A stretch of 64,000 nt of DNA, from contig JALNWA010000005.1 of assembly GCA_023231115.1 (NCBI GenBank), positions 1 through 64,000 of the forward strand. Reading direction: 5' to 3'. Position 1 is the first letter of the stretch; every line of letters starts with the position of its first letter. Shown piece after piece: positions 1 to 6,875 of the stretch. The notes beneath the pieces were generated by a model that did not search any database, was not told the origin of the DNA, and saw only the letters and a list, made by a program, of their open reading frames with translations. The position numbers were made by a program, and so were the translations under genes. Source of the stretch: Candidatus Altimarinota bacterium (GTDB taxonomy: Bacteria; Patescibacteriota; Gracilibacteria; UBA1369; LOWO2-01-FULL-3).

Positions 1-833
1 AGTTAAAATTAAAGACGATTCAGATGCGTAAGGATATCCTTTTGGCTACCCATTCAGCAGGATCAGGACACCCGGGCGGATCTCTTTCTGCAACAGAAAT
101 TATGACAGTTTTATATAACTGCATTTTGCGGCACGATTCATCAGATCCACAAAACGAAGACAGAGACAGATTTTTGCTTTCAAAAGCGCACATTACCCCT
201 GCTTATTACTCAATTCTTGCAAGAACCGGATATATTGATCCTGCGGAAATTCCAACATTTAGAAAATTTGGAAGTTTTCTTCAGGGACATCCAAAAAAAG
301 ATCTTAAACACGGAATAGAAATGGGCGGAGGTTCTTTGGGACAAAATTTCTCAGTGGCATGCGGAATAGCGCTTGGGATTAAACAAAAAAATAAAACATC
401 AATGGTCTATGATCTTTCAAGTGAAGGGGAGCTTCAAGAAGGATCAATGTGGGAAGCAATAATGGCCGCACCACATTTTAAATTGAATAATCTTTGCCTG
501 ATAATCGACTACAATAACCTTCAAATTGACGGATGTGCATCCGATATAATGGAAGTCGCACCGCTCGATAAAAAATTCGAAGCATTCAATTGGAATGTAG
601 TAATAGTAAACAATGGAAATGATATAAAAGAAGTTTACGAGGCATTTAAAAAAGTCGAAGAACTCTCAAAGACAACACAAAAACCGACAGTAATAATTGC
701 AAAAACAATCAAAGGATTTGGAGTTTCCTACATGGCAAATGTTTGCGGATGGCATGGGAAAGCGCCAAACAAAGAAGAATATGAAAAAGGAATTCAAGAA
801 CTTGATGAACAAATTAATCAGCTAAATAAATAA
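1..833 (+). CDS. Transketolase, N-terminal (TPP-binding) subunit, 5' end outside window
   Basis: N-terminal half of a split transketolase, which binds thiamine diphosphate and moves two-carbon units between sugar phosphates in the non-oxidative pentose phosphate pathway. Visible motifs are SAGSGHPGGSLSA near the start, KAHITPAYY, GGGSLGQ and WGAI-like GSMWEAIMAAPHF, followed by DYNNLQIDG. The reading frame is open upstream of the ATG at 24 back to the window edge, and the residues there (LKLKTIQ) match the family's usual N-terminal helix, so the true start lies outside. The usual GDGE of the TPP/Mg site reads SSEGE here, an Asp-to-Glu change. The C-terminal subunit follows 2 nt downstream, so the two are surely co-translated. 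Function is confident; the effect of the motif change is unknown. Confidence 0.93.
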   Translation, partial: LKLKTIQMRKDILLATHSAGSGHPGGSLSATEIMTVLYNCILRHDSSDPQNEDRDRFLLSKAHITPAYYSILARTGYIDPAEIPTFRKFGSFLQGHPKKDLKHGIEMGGGSLGQNFSVACGIALGIKQKNKTSMVYDLSSEGELQEGSMWEAIMAAPHFKLNNLCLIIDYNNLQIDGCASDIMEVAPLDKKFEAFNWNVVIVNNGNDIKEVYEAFKKVEELSKTTQKPTVIIAKTIKGFGVSYMANVCGWHGKAPNKEEYEKGIQELDEQINQLNK

Positions 834-835
834 TA

Positions 836-1783
836 ATGAGAAACTGGGAAATGAAATTAGTGAGACAAGGATGGGCGGATGCCCTAGTTGAATTGGGAGA
901 AAAAAATCCTAATGTTGCCGTATTTGACGCTGATCTTTCGAAATCAACGCTAACAAATTTATTCAAAGATAAATTCCCGACAAGATCTTTCAATGTTGGA
1001 ATTGCGGAACAAAACATGGTGAACATGGCGGCAGGATTTTCAACTGTTGGATTTATTCCTTTTTGTGCGACATACGGAGTATTTATGTCAGGTCGTGCAT
1101 GGGAGCAAATAAGAAATACTGTCTGCATGAATAAATTAAATGTGAAATTCGGAGGAGCTCACGGAGGGCTTTCTGTAGGGCCGGATGGCGCTAGTCACCA
1201 AGCTCTTGAAGAAATTGCGGTGATGAGATGTTTGCCATATATGACAGTTCTTGTGCCGGCAGATTATTCAGAAGCAAAAAAAGCGACTCTAGCGGCGGCG
1301 GAAATAGTGGGACCGGTTTATCTTAGATTTGGTCGCGAAAAACTACCTGTTGTTTCATCTGAGAACGATGAATTTATAGTAGGAAAAGCAAAAATTATGC
1401 AAGAAGGAAGTGACGTAACAATAGTTGCTTGTGGTGCAATGGTTGCGGAAGCTTTGGATGCGGCGGACACATTAAAAGAGCAAGGAATTTCAGCCGAAGT
1501 TATAAATTTACACACAATAAAACCGATAGACAAAGACACATTGGTTGCAAGCGCAAAGAAAACCGGAGCGGTTGTAACGGCTGAAGAACACCAAATAATG
1601 GGAGGAATGGGAAGTGCGGTTTCCGAAGTTTTATCTGCAAATTTTGCTGTACCAATGGAATTTGTCGGAGTTGATAACACTTTTGGAGAATCAGGTACTC
1701 CCGATGAATTGATGAAAAAATACGGATGCAAATCTTGCAATATAGTTGAGAAAGCTTTAGAAGTTTTAAAACGAAAAAAATAA
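836..1783 (+). CDS. Transketolase, C-terminal (Pyr and C-terminal domain) subunit
   Basis: Second half of the split transketolase (315 aa). It carries the pyrimidine-binding domain with the catalytic glutamate in FNVGIAEQNMVNMAAG (about residues 55-70), the FGGAHGGLSVGPDGASHQALEE segment that contacts substrate, and a C-terminal domain starting about residue 180 (DVTIVACGAMVAEAL). Length and order fit split transketolases of archaea, Firmicutes and CPR bacteria. The ATG at 836 directly follows the first subunit's TAA. CPR organisms with reduced metabolism often retain transketolase to interconvert sugars for ribose supply; here purine genes lie a few kb away, which is consistent but not proof of linkage. 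Confidence 0.94.
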   Translation: MRNWEMKLVRQGWADALVELGEKNPNVAVFDADLSKSTLTNLFKDKFPTRSFNVGIAEQNMVNMAAGFSTVGFIPFCATYGVFMSGRAWEQIRNTVCMNKLNVKFGGAHGGLSVGPDGASHQALEEIAVMRCLPYMTVLVPADYSEAKKATLAAAEIVGPVYLRFGREKLPVVSSENDEFIVGKAKIMQEGSDVTIVACGAMVAEALDAADTLKEQGISAEVINLHTIKPIDKDTLVASAKKTGAVVTAEEHQIMGGMGSAVSEVLSANFAVPMEFVGVDNTFGESGTPDELMKKYGCKSCNIVEKALEVLKRKK

Positions 1784-1818
1784 TAATAATCTAAAAAAAT
1801 CTTAACCAAAAAATCACA

Positions 1819-3018
1819 ATGAAATTCTCAAAAAGACTGGTAAATCTAGGGACAGAAGATGCTTTTTCAATTTTGAATATAGCAAAAAAATTTGAACAGG
1901 AAGAATTGACTCCACAAGGTAAAAGCCTTGTTTATATGCAAATTGGAGAACCTGCATTTGATACTCCTGAAAACATTAAACAGGCGGGAATCAAAGCGAT
2001 TCAAGATAATAAAACTCACTACACACCTACATCTGGACTTTTAGAGGTAAGACAGGCAGTTGCCGATTATTCGACAAAAGGAACGGGAACAAAATATGAA
2101 GCAACGGATGTAACGATTCACGCGGGAGCAAAACCGGGGGTTTTCTACACTATCAACGCAATAGTTGATGAGGGAGACGAAGTTATTATTTTTGATCCTA
2201 CATGGCCTATTCATTTTTCTCCTGTTAGGTATTTGGGAGGAAAACCTGTATTCATCGAACTCAAAGAATCACTAAATTTCCAACCTGATATTGAAGAAGT
2301 AAAGAAAGCAATAACACCAAAAACGGTTTTAATGATTGTAAACACACCGTCAAATCCAACAGGTGGAATTTTCTCAAAAGAAACACTAGAGGCTCTTGCA
2401 AAAATTGCTGTCGAACATGATTTATGGGTTATTTCAGACGAAATCTACGATAAAATTATTCATGAAGGAACGCACCTTTCAATAACAACTTTCCCTGGAA
2501 TGCCGGAAAGAACAATCCTTGCAAATGGAGTTTCAAAAACATTTGCGATGACAGGATGGAGGATGGGATGGACTGTTACAAAGAACAAAGAAATGCGCGC
2601 ACAGATTGAACAAATTCAATCAAACGACACATCTTCTCCTGCAACAATGAATCAATTAGCTGTTATGGAAGCCGTTTCAGGACCACAAGACAAAGTCGAG
2701 GAAATGAGAAAAGAATACTTAAAAAAGAGAGATATTCTAGTGGAATTGGTAAATCAAATCCCTGGATTCTCGGCAAAACCACCAAAAGGAGCCTTCTATC
2801 TTTTTGCTAATGTAAAACCTCTTTGCGAAAAATTTCAAATGAATTGTTCCGATCTTCAAAAGAAAATAATGAAAGAAGCTCATGTATTATTACTCCCTGG
2901 AACAGGCTTCGGACCTCACGGAGAAGGCTTTATTCGCTTCTCATATGTAGGAACTGAAGAATCACTAAGAGAAGGATGCAGAAGACTGAAAGAATGGGCG
3001 GAAAAAGTTATGGCGTAA
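1819..3018 (+). CDS. PLP-dependent class I/II aminotransferase (AspC-like)
   Basis: 399-aa fold-type I aminotransferase. Features are the substrate/PLP segments QIGEPAFDTPENI and HYTPTSGLLEVRQAVADY in the N-terminal arm, NTPSNPTGG near residue 175, SDEIYDKI near 210 (the Asp that contacts the PLP pyridine nitrogen), the Schiff-base lysine in GVSKTFAMTGWRMGW near 240, and the C-terminal Arg in GFIRFSYVG that binds the substrate carboxylate. Closest by eye to aspartate aminotransferase / AspB-type enzymes; amino-acid specificity cannot be read from the sequence. It lies 35 nt after the transketolase pair and ends just before a strong terminator, so it may be the last gene of that transcript. 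Confidence 0.92.
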   Translation: MKFSKRLVNLGTEDAFSILNIAKKFEQEELTPQGKSLVYMQIGEPAFDTPENIKQAGIKAIQDNKTHYTPTSGLLEVRQAVADYSTKGTGTKYEATDVTIHAGAKPGVFYTINAIVDEGDEVIIFDPTWPIHFSPVRYLGGKPVFIELKESLNFQPDIEEVKKAITPKTVLMIVNTPSNPTGGIFSKETLEALAKIAVEHDLWVISDEIYDKIIHEGTHLSITTFPGMPERTILANGVSKTFAMTGWRMGWTVTKNKEMRAQIEQIQSNDTSSPATMNQLAVMEAVSGPQDKVEEMRKEYLKKRDILVELVNQIPGFSAKPPKGAFYLFANVKPLCEKFQMNCSDLQKKIMKEAHVLLLPGTGFGPHGEGFIRFSYVGTEESLREGCRRLKEWAEKVMA

Positions 3019-3030
3019 ATAAAAATTTAA

Positions 3031-3060
3031 AAAGCTCTCAATAAAATGAGGGCTTTTTTT
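3031..3060. terminator. Bidirectional rho-independent terminator
   Basis: AGCTCTCA (3033-3040) pairs with TGAGGGCT (3047-3054) around a 6-nt loop with one G-U pair, and is followed by T7 on the + strand. On the - strand the same hairpin ends in T5-AAA-T5. It sits between the convergent aminotransferase and glycosyltransferase genes; the latter's stop codon lies inside the T tract. Confidence 0.85.
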
Positions 3061-3850
3061 ATTTCCATTTTAAATGATACTTGATGGCACTAGCCAAATG
3101 GTACCAAGAGATTTTTTTGAATATTAACTTGAAGAAAACGCCGTCGCTAAGCCGTTTGTGAAAGTGCATAGCTGAAGCTGAAGGATAATAAACGATTTTA
3201 TATCCAGCTTTTCTTGTCTTTCTGCAAAGATCAAAATCTTCCATGAAAAGGAAATATCTTTCATCAAATCCACCGATTTCATCAAAAACTTTTTTCGGCA
3301 TAACCATAAAAGCTCCGGTGATTAAATCGACTTCCTGCTCTTTATCATGCTCAAAATCGGACATTATATATTTGTCGTATCTCTTTTTAAACGGCCAGAT
3401 TTTTCGTAAAAAACTACGTTTTATAAACAGGTCAGAAAATCTAAAATCTCTTCTGCACGATTGTTGAACCTCACCGCTGTTATACATAAGTTTTGGTCCA
3501 ACCATGCCGATATTTTTATGCGCATCAAGATAATCCACGAGTTTTTGGAGAGTATCTTCTTCGACAGTAATATCAGTATTTAAAATCAAAAGATATTCAC
3601 CACTCGCGACTTTTGCCGCGAAATTATGACCACTGCCGTATCCAAGATTTTTTCCGGGTTCAACAAGTTTTATTTCTCCATTTGAAACAGCAGTTCTTAA
3701 ATATTTTAGACTGTCATCAGTCGAAGCATTGTCGCAAAAAATTATTTCGAATTCGAAATTTGTTTTGCTCTTCTTTAAGGCCTCCACGCAAAGTCTTGGA
3801 AAATATTTTTGATTGAAGTTTACTATTGTTACGGAAAGTTTCGGTGCCAT
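3059..3850 (-). CDS. Glycosyltransferase family 2 (WbbL/rhamnosyltransferase-like)
   Basis: 263-aa GT-A fold glycosyltransferase. It starts with SVTIVNFNQKYFP, followed by the nucleotide-sugar motif IIFCDNASTDDS, GKNLGYGSGHNFA (typical of the WbbL subgroup), the DxD-like NTDITVEE and the acceptor-side GGFDERYFLFMEDFDLCRKTRKAGY. The C-terminal part has a hydrophobic/basic segment that probably touches the membrane. Such enzymes add sugars to cell-surface polysaccharide or lipid carriers. The gene lies 13 nt downstream of a sugar-phosphate nucleotidyltransferase on the same strand, which fits a small surface-polysaccharide operon. Acceptor and donor are unknown. Confidence 0.9.
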   Translation of the reverse strand: MAPKLSVTIVNFNQKYFPRLCVEALKKSKTNFEFEIIFCDNASTDDSLKYLRTAVSNGEIKLVEPGKNLGYGSGHNFAAKVASGEYLLILNTDITVEEDTLQKLVDYLDAHKNIGMVGPKLMYNSGEVQQSCRRDFRFSDLFIKRSFLRKIWPFKKRYDKYIMSDFEHDKEQEVDLITGAFMVMPKKVFDEIGGFDERYFLFMEDFDLCRKTRKAGYKIVYYPSASAMHFHKRLSDGVFFKLIFKKISWYHLASAIKYHLKWK

Positions 3851-3863
3851 TTTTTTTGAAAAA

Positions 3864-5177
3864 TTATTTAATTTTTTTCTTCATTTCTCCGCGATCTATT
3901 TTGCTTATATCAACTTTATTTTCAGAAATTTTTAATTTTATTTCGCCTCTTACAAAACTTTTTTCAGGAATATTTTCGGCAATCACAAGCCCTGCGCCGA
4001 TGAAAGTATCGCTTCCGATTTTTACACCCGGCATGAAACTGTTATTTATTCCGATTCGAATATTATCTCCGGTAATCATTCCAAGTTTATTTTCCCCTGT
4101 CGGTGTTTTTTTGTCGTCACTGTTAACTGAAATTTCGCCTTCATCAAGCCTTAAATTGCCCGTCACAGTTCCTGCGCCGAAAGATACATTATTTCCAATT
4201 ACGCTGTCTCCGATATAGTTTGAATGAGTCCAGACATCGTCCCCAAGAAAACTTCTTGCGACTTCCGTGGAAAATCCGATCACACAATTTTTTCCGATAT
4301 TGCTTTCTCTTACTAAAGCATTAGTCGCGATTATGCTGTTGTCTCCAATGTAAACCGGACCATTAACAACTGCGCCCTCTAATATTTTTACATTTTCTCC
4401 AATAATCACATCGCCTTTTATTACAGCATTTTTCGAAATCTGCGCGCTTTTCGCAATAATTTTTTTTGCATTATCAAAGAAAAATTTGAAAACTTTATTT
4501 ACATGCCAAGGGAATTTTATCGGCTGCCAGAAGCCGTCATATTTAACTGCTTTCATCTTGATTCCGTCATTAATCATGTTCGCCAAAGCCACTTCGTATA
4601 GATCATCGCTGTCACTTTTTGCCTTTTCTAAATATGAAACCAACTTTGCAAAATCTTTATGAACATGCACAACCAAATTTACCAAATTGCTCGGCTCTTT
4701 TCCCTGCTCAGGCTTTTCAATAATATTTTTTATAAATCCATTTTCTGAAATTTCCAAATATCCACCGGGAAAATATTCATGAACAACTTTTCCAAGCAAA
4801 TATCCCTCGGCATCATCTTTCTCAAATGCATTTATTACGCTTTCAAATGCGGATTTTTCAACTACATCATTACTGCTGAAAATCAAAACACTCTCACTGC
4901 CAATCTTATTTTTCGCCGCCAAAATCGCGCCACACATTCCTGCATCAAGATCTTTTTGCTCTACCACGGAAACTTCCATCCCCAAGTGTTTCCCACATAA
5001 ATTAAGTTCCTCTAAATTGTGCTTTCCTCCAACAATAACCACCTCATCAAGTCCTGCATTTTTAATTAGCTTTAATTGATGTTCAATCAAAGGCTCACCA
5101 AGAAAATTCAAAAAATTCTTGTCCGTAATTGGCTTCATCCTTTTGCTCCTGCCTGCTCCGAGAAGTAATACTTTCAT
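3864..5177 (-). CDS. GlmU-like sugar-phosphate nucleotidyltransferase with left-handed beta-helix
   Basis: 437 aa. The N-terminal nucleotidyltransferase domain (about 1-235) opens with KVLLLGAGRSKRMKPITDKN, the NTP-binding loop, and has FSSNDVV and NIIEKPEQGKEPSNLVNL for sugar-phosphate binding. The loop is three residues shorter than in classical enzymes and lacks the usual PK pair, as in a subgroup with DKNFLNFLGEPLIEH. From about residue 245 there are hexapeptide repeats (KNAVIKGDVIIGENVKILEGAVVNGPVYIGDNSIIATNAL and onward, read in pieces) forming a left-handed beta-helix, as in GlmU or archaeal bifunctional enzymes, so a second acyltransferase activity is possible. Substrate unknown. Upstream partner of the glycosyltransferase gene. 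Confidence 0.85.
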   Translation of the reverse strand: MKVLLLGAGRSKRMKPITDKNFLNFLGEPLIEHQLKLIKNAGLDEVVIVGGKHNLEELNLCGKHLGMEVSVVEQKDLDAGMCGAILAAKNKIGSESVLIFSSNDVVEKSAFESVINAFEKDDAEGYLLGKVVHEYFPGGYLEISENGFIKNIIEKPEQGKEPSNLVNLVVHVHKDFAKLVSYLEKAKSDSDDLYEVALANMINDGIKMKAVKYDGFWQPIKFPWHVNKVFKFFFDNAKKIIAKSAQISKNAVIKGDVIIGENVKILEGAVVNGPVYIGDNSIIATNALVRESNIGKNCVIGFSTEVARSFLGDDVWTHSNYIGDSVIGNNVSFGAGTVTGNLRLDEGEISVNSDDKKTPTGENKLGMITGDNIRIGINNSFMPGVKIGSDTFIGAGLVIAENIPEKSFVRGEIKLKISENKVDISKIDRGEMKKKIK

Positions 5178-5252
5178 AATTTATAAATACATGTACCGCG
5201 ATTATACAGCGAAAAGGTGAGTTTTGAAAGGTTTTAAGGCTACTTCCTTGAT

Positions 5253-5280
5253 TTGACTTTTTGTTTTTTTTTGATATATT
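5253..5280 (+). promoter_or_regulatory. Sigma70-type promoter for candidate small RNA
   Basis: TTGACT (5253-5258), 16-nt spacer, TATATT (5275-5280). No + strand coding gene follows; instead a structured segment ending in a terminator begins a few bases downstream. Predicted start near 5287. Confidence 0.6.
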
Positions 5281-5286
5281 TACCAC

Positions 5287-5374
5287 GATGTTTGGAGGGT
5301 TCGCCCTCTCACGGCTTCCAAGCCGTAACCAAGCGTCAACAAAGAACCCGCTTCAATGCGGATTTTTTGTTTTT
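5287..5374 (+). ncRNA. Candidate structured small RNA (about 88 nt)
   Basis: Between a good + strand promoter and a + strand terminator lies a short segment with three consecutive hairpins: GAGGG-TTCG-CCCTC (a UUCG tetraloop), the 14-nt palindrome ACGGCTT/AAGCCGT around CC, and the terminator hairpin CCGC/GCGG followed by a T tract. No + strand ORF of useful size fits, and the flanking genes are on the other strand. It resembles no tRNA: no acceptor stem, no TPsiC arm. The RNA is inferred from sequence only; its 3' end overlaps the end of the convergent 158-aa gene by about 2 nt. Possible roles (regulatory RNA, decoy) are speculative. Confidence 0.45.
5348..5374 (+). terminator. Rho-independent terminator of the candidate small RNA
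   Basis: CCGC (5348-5351), loop TTCAAT, GCGG (5358-5361), then ATTTTTTGTTTTT. Four-pair GC stem with a long T-rich tail. Confidence 0.6.
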
Positions 5375-5849
5375 AATCTTCCTCCGGAATCCCTTCATGC
5401 AACATTCTACTCATTGTTTCCCTGTTCATGCCCCAAAATGGAATAATACTCCAAAAAAATTTACGACCATTCTCTATTTGTTTAATGATAACTCTAACTC
5501 GATTTCTTTTTATAATTGCAATAAATTCATAATATTTTACCGGTTTAAGTACAGTATCAGTTCGACTATGCACGCGTATTCGTTCAAACTTTTTGGTTTC
5601 CAATATTCCTTGTAAAGTATGGGATAACTTCAATATTTCCGGGACAAGATGTAAAAGCTTAAATCTCATATACTGGTCCTGCTCCAAGCGAGCCTTCTTG
5701 CGTTTCTTGAACTTAAGATGTTCGAGCCCGTGTAAGCCAAAAGATACTTTCTCCTTTAAGTAAGGACAATAAACGTCACAAAGCGATCTGTAAAATATCT
5801 CCCCACTTTCTTTTACTTCTTTAAATTGTTGCTTTGTAAAATTAAGCAT
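5373..5849 (-). CDS. Unknown 158-aa protein, possible BECR-fold (RelE/EndoU-like) nuclease domain
   Basis: Not firmly recognised. The N-terminal half is basic and helical (KKRKKARLEQDQYMRFKLL). The C-terminal third, FIAIIKRNRVRVIIKQIENG then KKFFWSIIPFWG (approximate reading), follows the pattern of small beta-sheet domains found in phage-linked and CPR proteins of the barnase-EndoU-colicin-RelE group, with an Arg-rich strand and a FWS(I/V)xP turn. The ATG lies 11 nt after the stop of a truncated hicA, so it is probably transcribed from the hicB promoter and occupies the toxin's place in that operon. The toxin idea is inference; the fold match is by eye. Confidence 0.5.
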   Translation of the reverse strand: MLNFTKQQFKEVKESGEIFYRSLCDVYCPYLKEKVSFGLHGLEHLKFKKRKKARLEQDQYMRFKLLHLVPEILKLSHTLQGILETKKFERIRVHSRTDTVLKPVKYYEFIAIIKRNRVRVIIKQIENGRKFFWSIIPFWGMNRETMSRMLHEGIPEED

Positions 5850-5860
5850 GACAAAAATTA

Positions 5861-5962
5861 TTAGTTAAAAATCGCATGACTTCCATTTTGACGCACAAAC
5901 AAAAAACCATTTTCATTCAAAAGTTTTATTAATTTTCTTGGAGTATAGTTATACTTTGACAT
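5861..5962 (-). pseudogene. hicA: Truncated hicA toxin remnant (33 codons)
   Basis: Starting at ATG 5962, inside the end of hicB, the frame reads MSKYNYTPRKLIKLLNENGF and continues LFVRQNGSHAIFN before TAA. This is the N-terminal half of HicA: the helix followed by the G-F-x-x-x-R-Q-x-G-S-H motif with the catalytic histidine. The rest (the strand with PVHxxxELxxGTLxxIL and the C-terminal helix, normally about 60-80 aa in all) is missing. The 14-nt overlap with hicB is typical of a translationally coupled pair. Presumably inactive as an mRNA interferase. It is short and easily missed by gene callers. Confidence 0.7.
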
Positions 5963-6149
5963 GTTGTTTTCTCTTCATAAGTGGACTGATGGTTTGTGAT
6001 TCCACTTCATCCTCTATGTAGAGAGAAACAGCGTTCTTGAGGTTTTTCATGGCCTCTGCCTTTGTGTCCCCAAACGTATGACAACCATTAAGCTCCTTAC
6101 AATAAGCATGAAATTTCTTGCCGTCTTTTTCGATCTTAAAGGTTAACAT
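5949..6149 (-). CDS. hicB: HicB-family antitoxin
   Basis: 66-aa HicB-like antitoxin: the partial RNase-H-like fold MLTFKIEKDGKKFHAYCKEL, then the conserved GCHTFGDTKAEAMKNLKNAV and LYIEDE. In an intact system it would neutralise HicA and repress its own operon, but no C-terminal DNA-binding domain is visible. I chose the start at 6149 rather than the in-frame codon at 6221, because a TATAAT box lies at 6175-6180 (- strand), giving transcription start near 6168 and leaving the upstream part untranscribed. Its partner hicA is truncated, so this may be an orphan antitoxin, or one serving the downstream 158-aa protein or the intact hicA at 59336. Confidence 0.8.
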   Translation of the reverse strand: MLTFKIEKDGKKFHAYCKELNGCHTFGDTKAEAMKNLKNAVSLYIEDEVESQTISPLMKRKQHVKV

Positions 6150-6353
6150 AGATATTTGAGATATTATCGTTTGCATTATAACATAGAGATTTATGGAATT
6201 AAACTGTCCTGCTTGTAACACATCGACATTAAATTTTTATTAAAAAAAGTTAAAATCTTTACTGGAAAGAAATAATTTGTAAATTTTGACAACAAGAAAT
6301 ACGACACGGAAAAAGATGATAAGACCTCGCTCGGCGAAATTTTGGACTATTCA

Positions 6354-6800
6354 TTAACGCGTAGTCCCTTCTTCATTAAAACTCTTTAAGGTTTTCGTAA
6401 AAGCCTCAAGTTCTTCGCTACGAAGCCTTGTGATTCTACTATCCGTATCAATTTCCCTAGATTGTAACTCAAATCTTTTAGCCAATAACTTTTGTCCCCA
6501 AGCAGGATACCCACGCATATTTTCATCAAGCATAGCACCGGGATCACCACAAAGTTCTCTAGTAAATGCTCCTGCCTCTCTAGCTTTATTATATGCTGAA
6601 TTAATAGACTCTCTTGTCGTTAATAAACCATAATCAATCTCTCCATTCAAATCGTCCAAAACTGTCTCATTCCTTTCAAGAGCAAATTCGCAACTGGCAA
6701 AATTCACGTCTGCTCCACCACAACCAGCCATAGCAGTCATAGCAAGCCCCATTATGGACATTTTACCAGATAATCCTTTTGGTGTTTCTCCTTTCGCCAT
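6354..6800 (-). CDS. Putative small lipoprotein, function unknown
   Basis: 148 aa starting MAKGETPKGLSGK, then a hydrophobic stretch MSIMGLAMTAMAGCGG with a lipobox-like A-M-A-G-C, so probably a signal-peptidase II substrate anchored outside the membrane. The mature part is polar and helical with two further cysteines (FASCEFALERNE, ELCGDPG), no known domain. The start at 6800 is fixed by a strong promoter at 6835-6862 whose transcription start would be about 6828; an in-frame ATG at 6830 would be upstream of it. Stands alone between hicB and purP, each with own spacing. About 150 nt downstream to hicB hold no further gene that I can see. Confidence 0.55.
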   Translation of the reverse strand: MAKGETPKGLSGKMSIMGLAMTAMAGCGGADVNFASCEFALERNETVLDDLNGEIDYGLLTTRESINSAYNKAREAGAFTRELCGDPGAMLDENMRGYPAWGQKLLAKRFELQSREIDTDSRITRLRSEELEAFTKTLKSFNEEGTTR

Positions 6801-6834
6801 ATAAATAGTGTTAACATTATCTTTAAGCAATCAG

Positions 6835-6862
6835 ATTATACTGGTAATTAAAAATATGTCAA
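6835..6862 (-). promoter_or_regulatory. Sigma70-type promoter of the lipoprotein gene
   Basis: On the - strand: TTGACA (6857-6862), 16-nt spacer, TATAAT (6835-6840). Near-consensus. It decides the start codon of the lipoprotein gene. Confidence 0.75.
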
Positions 6863-6875
6863 GCTAAACACATTC

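Noticed and set aside
5287..5345. tRNA-like look of the hairpin CACGGCTTCCAAGCCGT
   Set aside because: The loop would be six or two bases, and no acceptor stem or TPsiC arm can be drawn; treated as a hairpin of a candidate small RNA. No tRNA or rRNA gene was found anywhere in the window.
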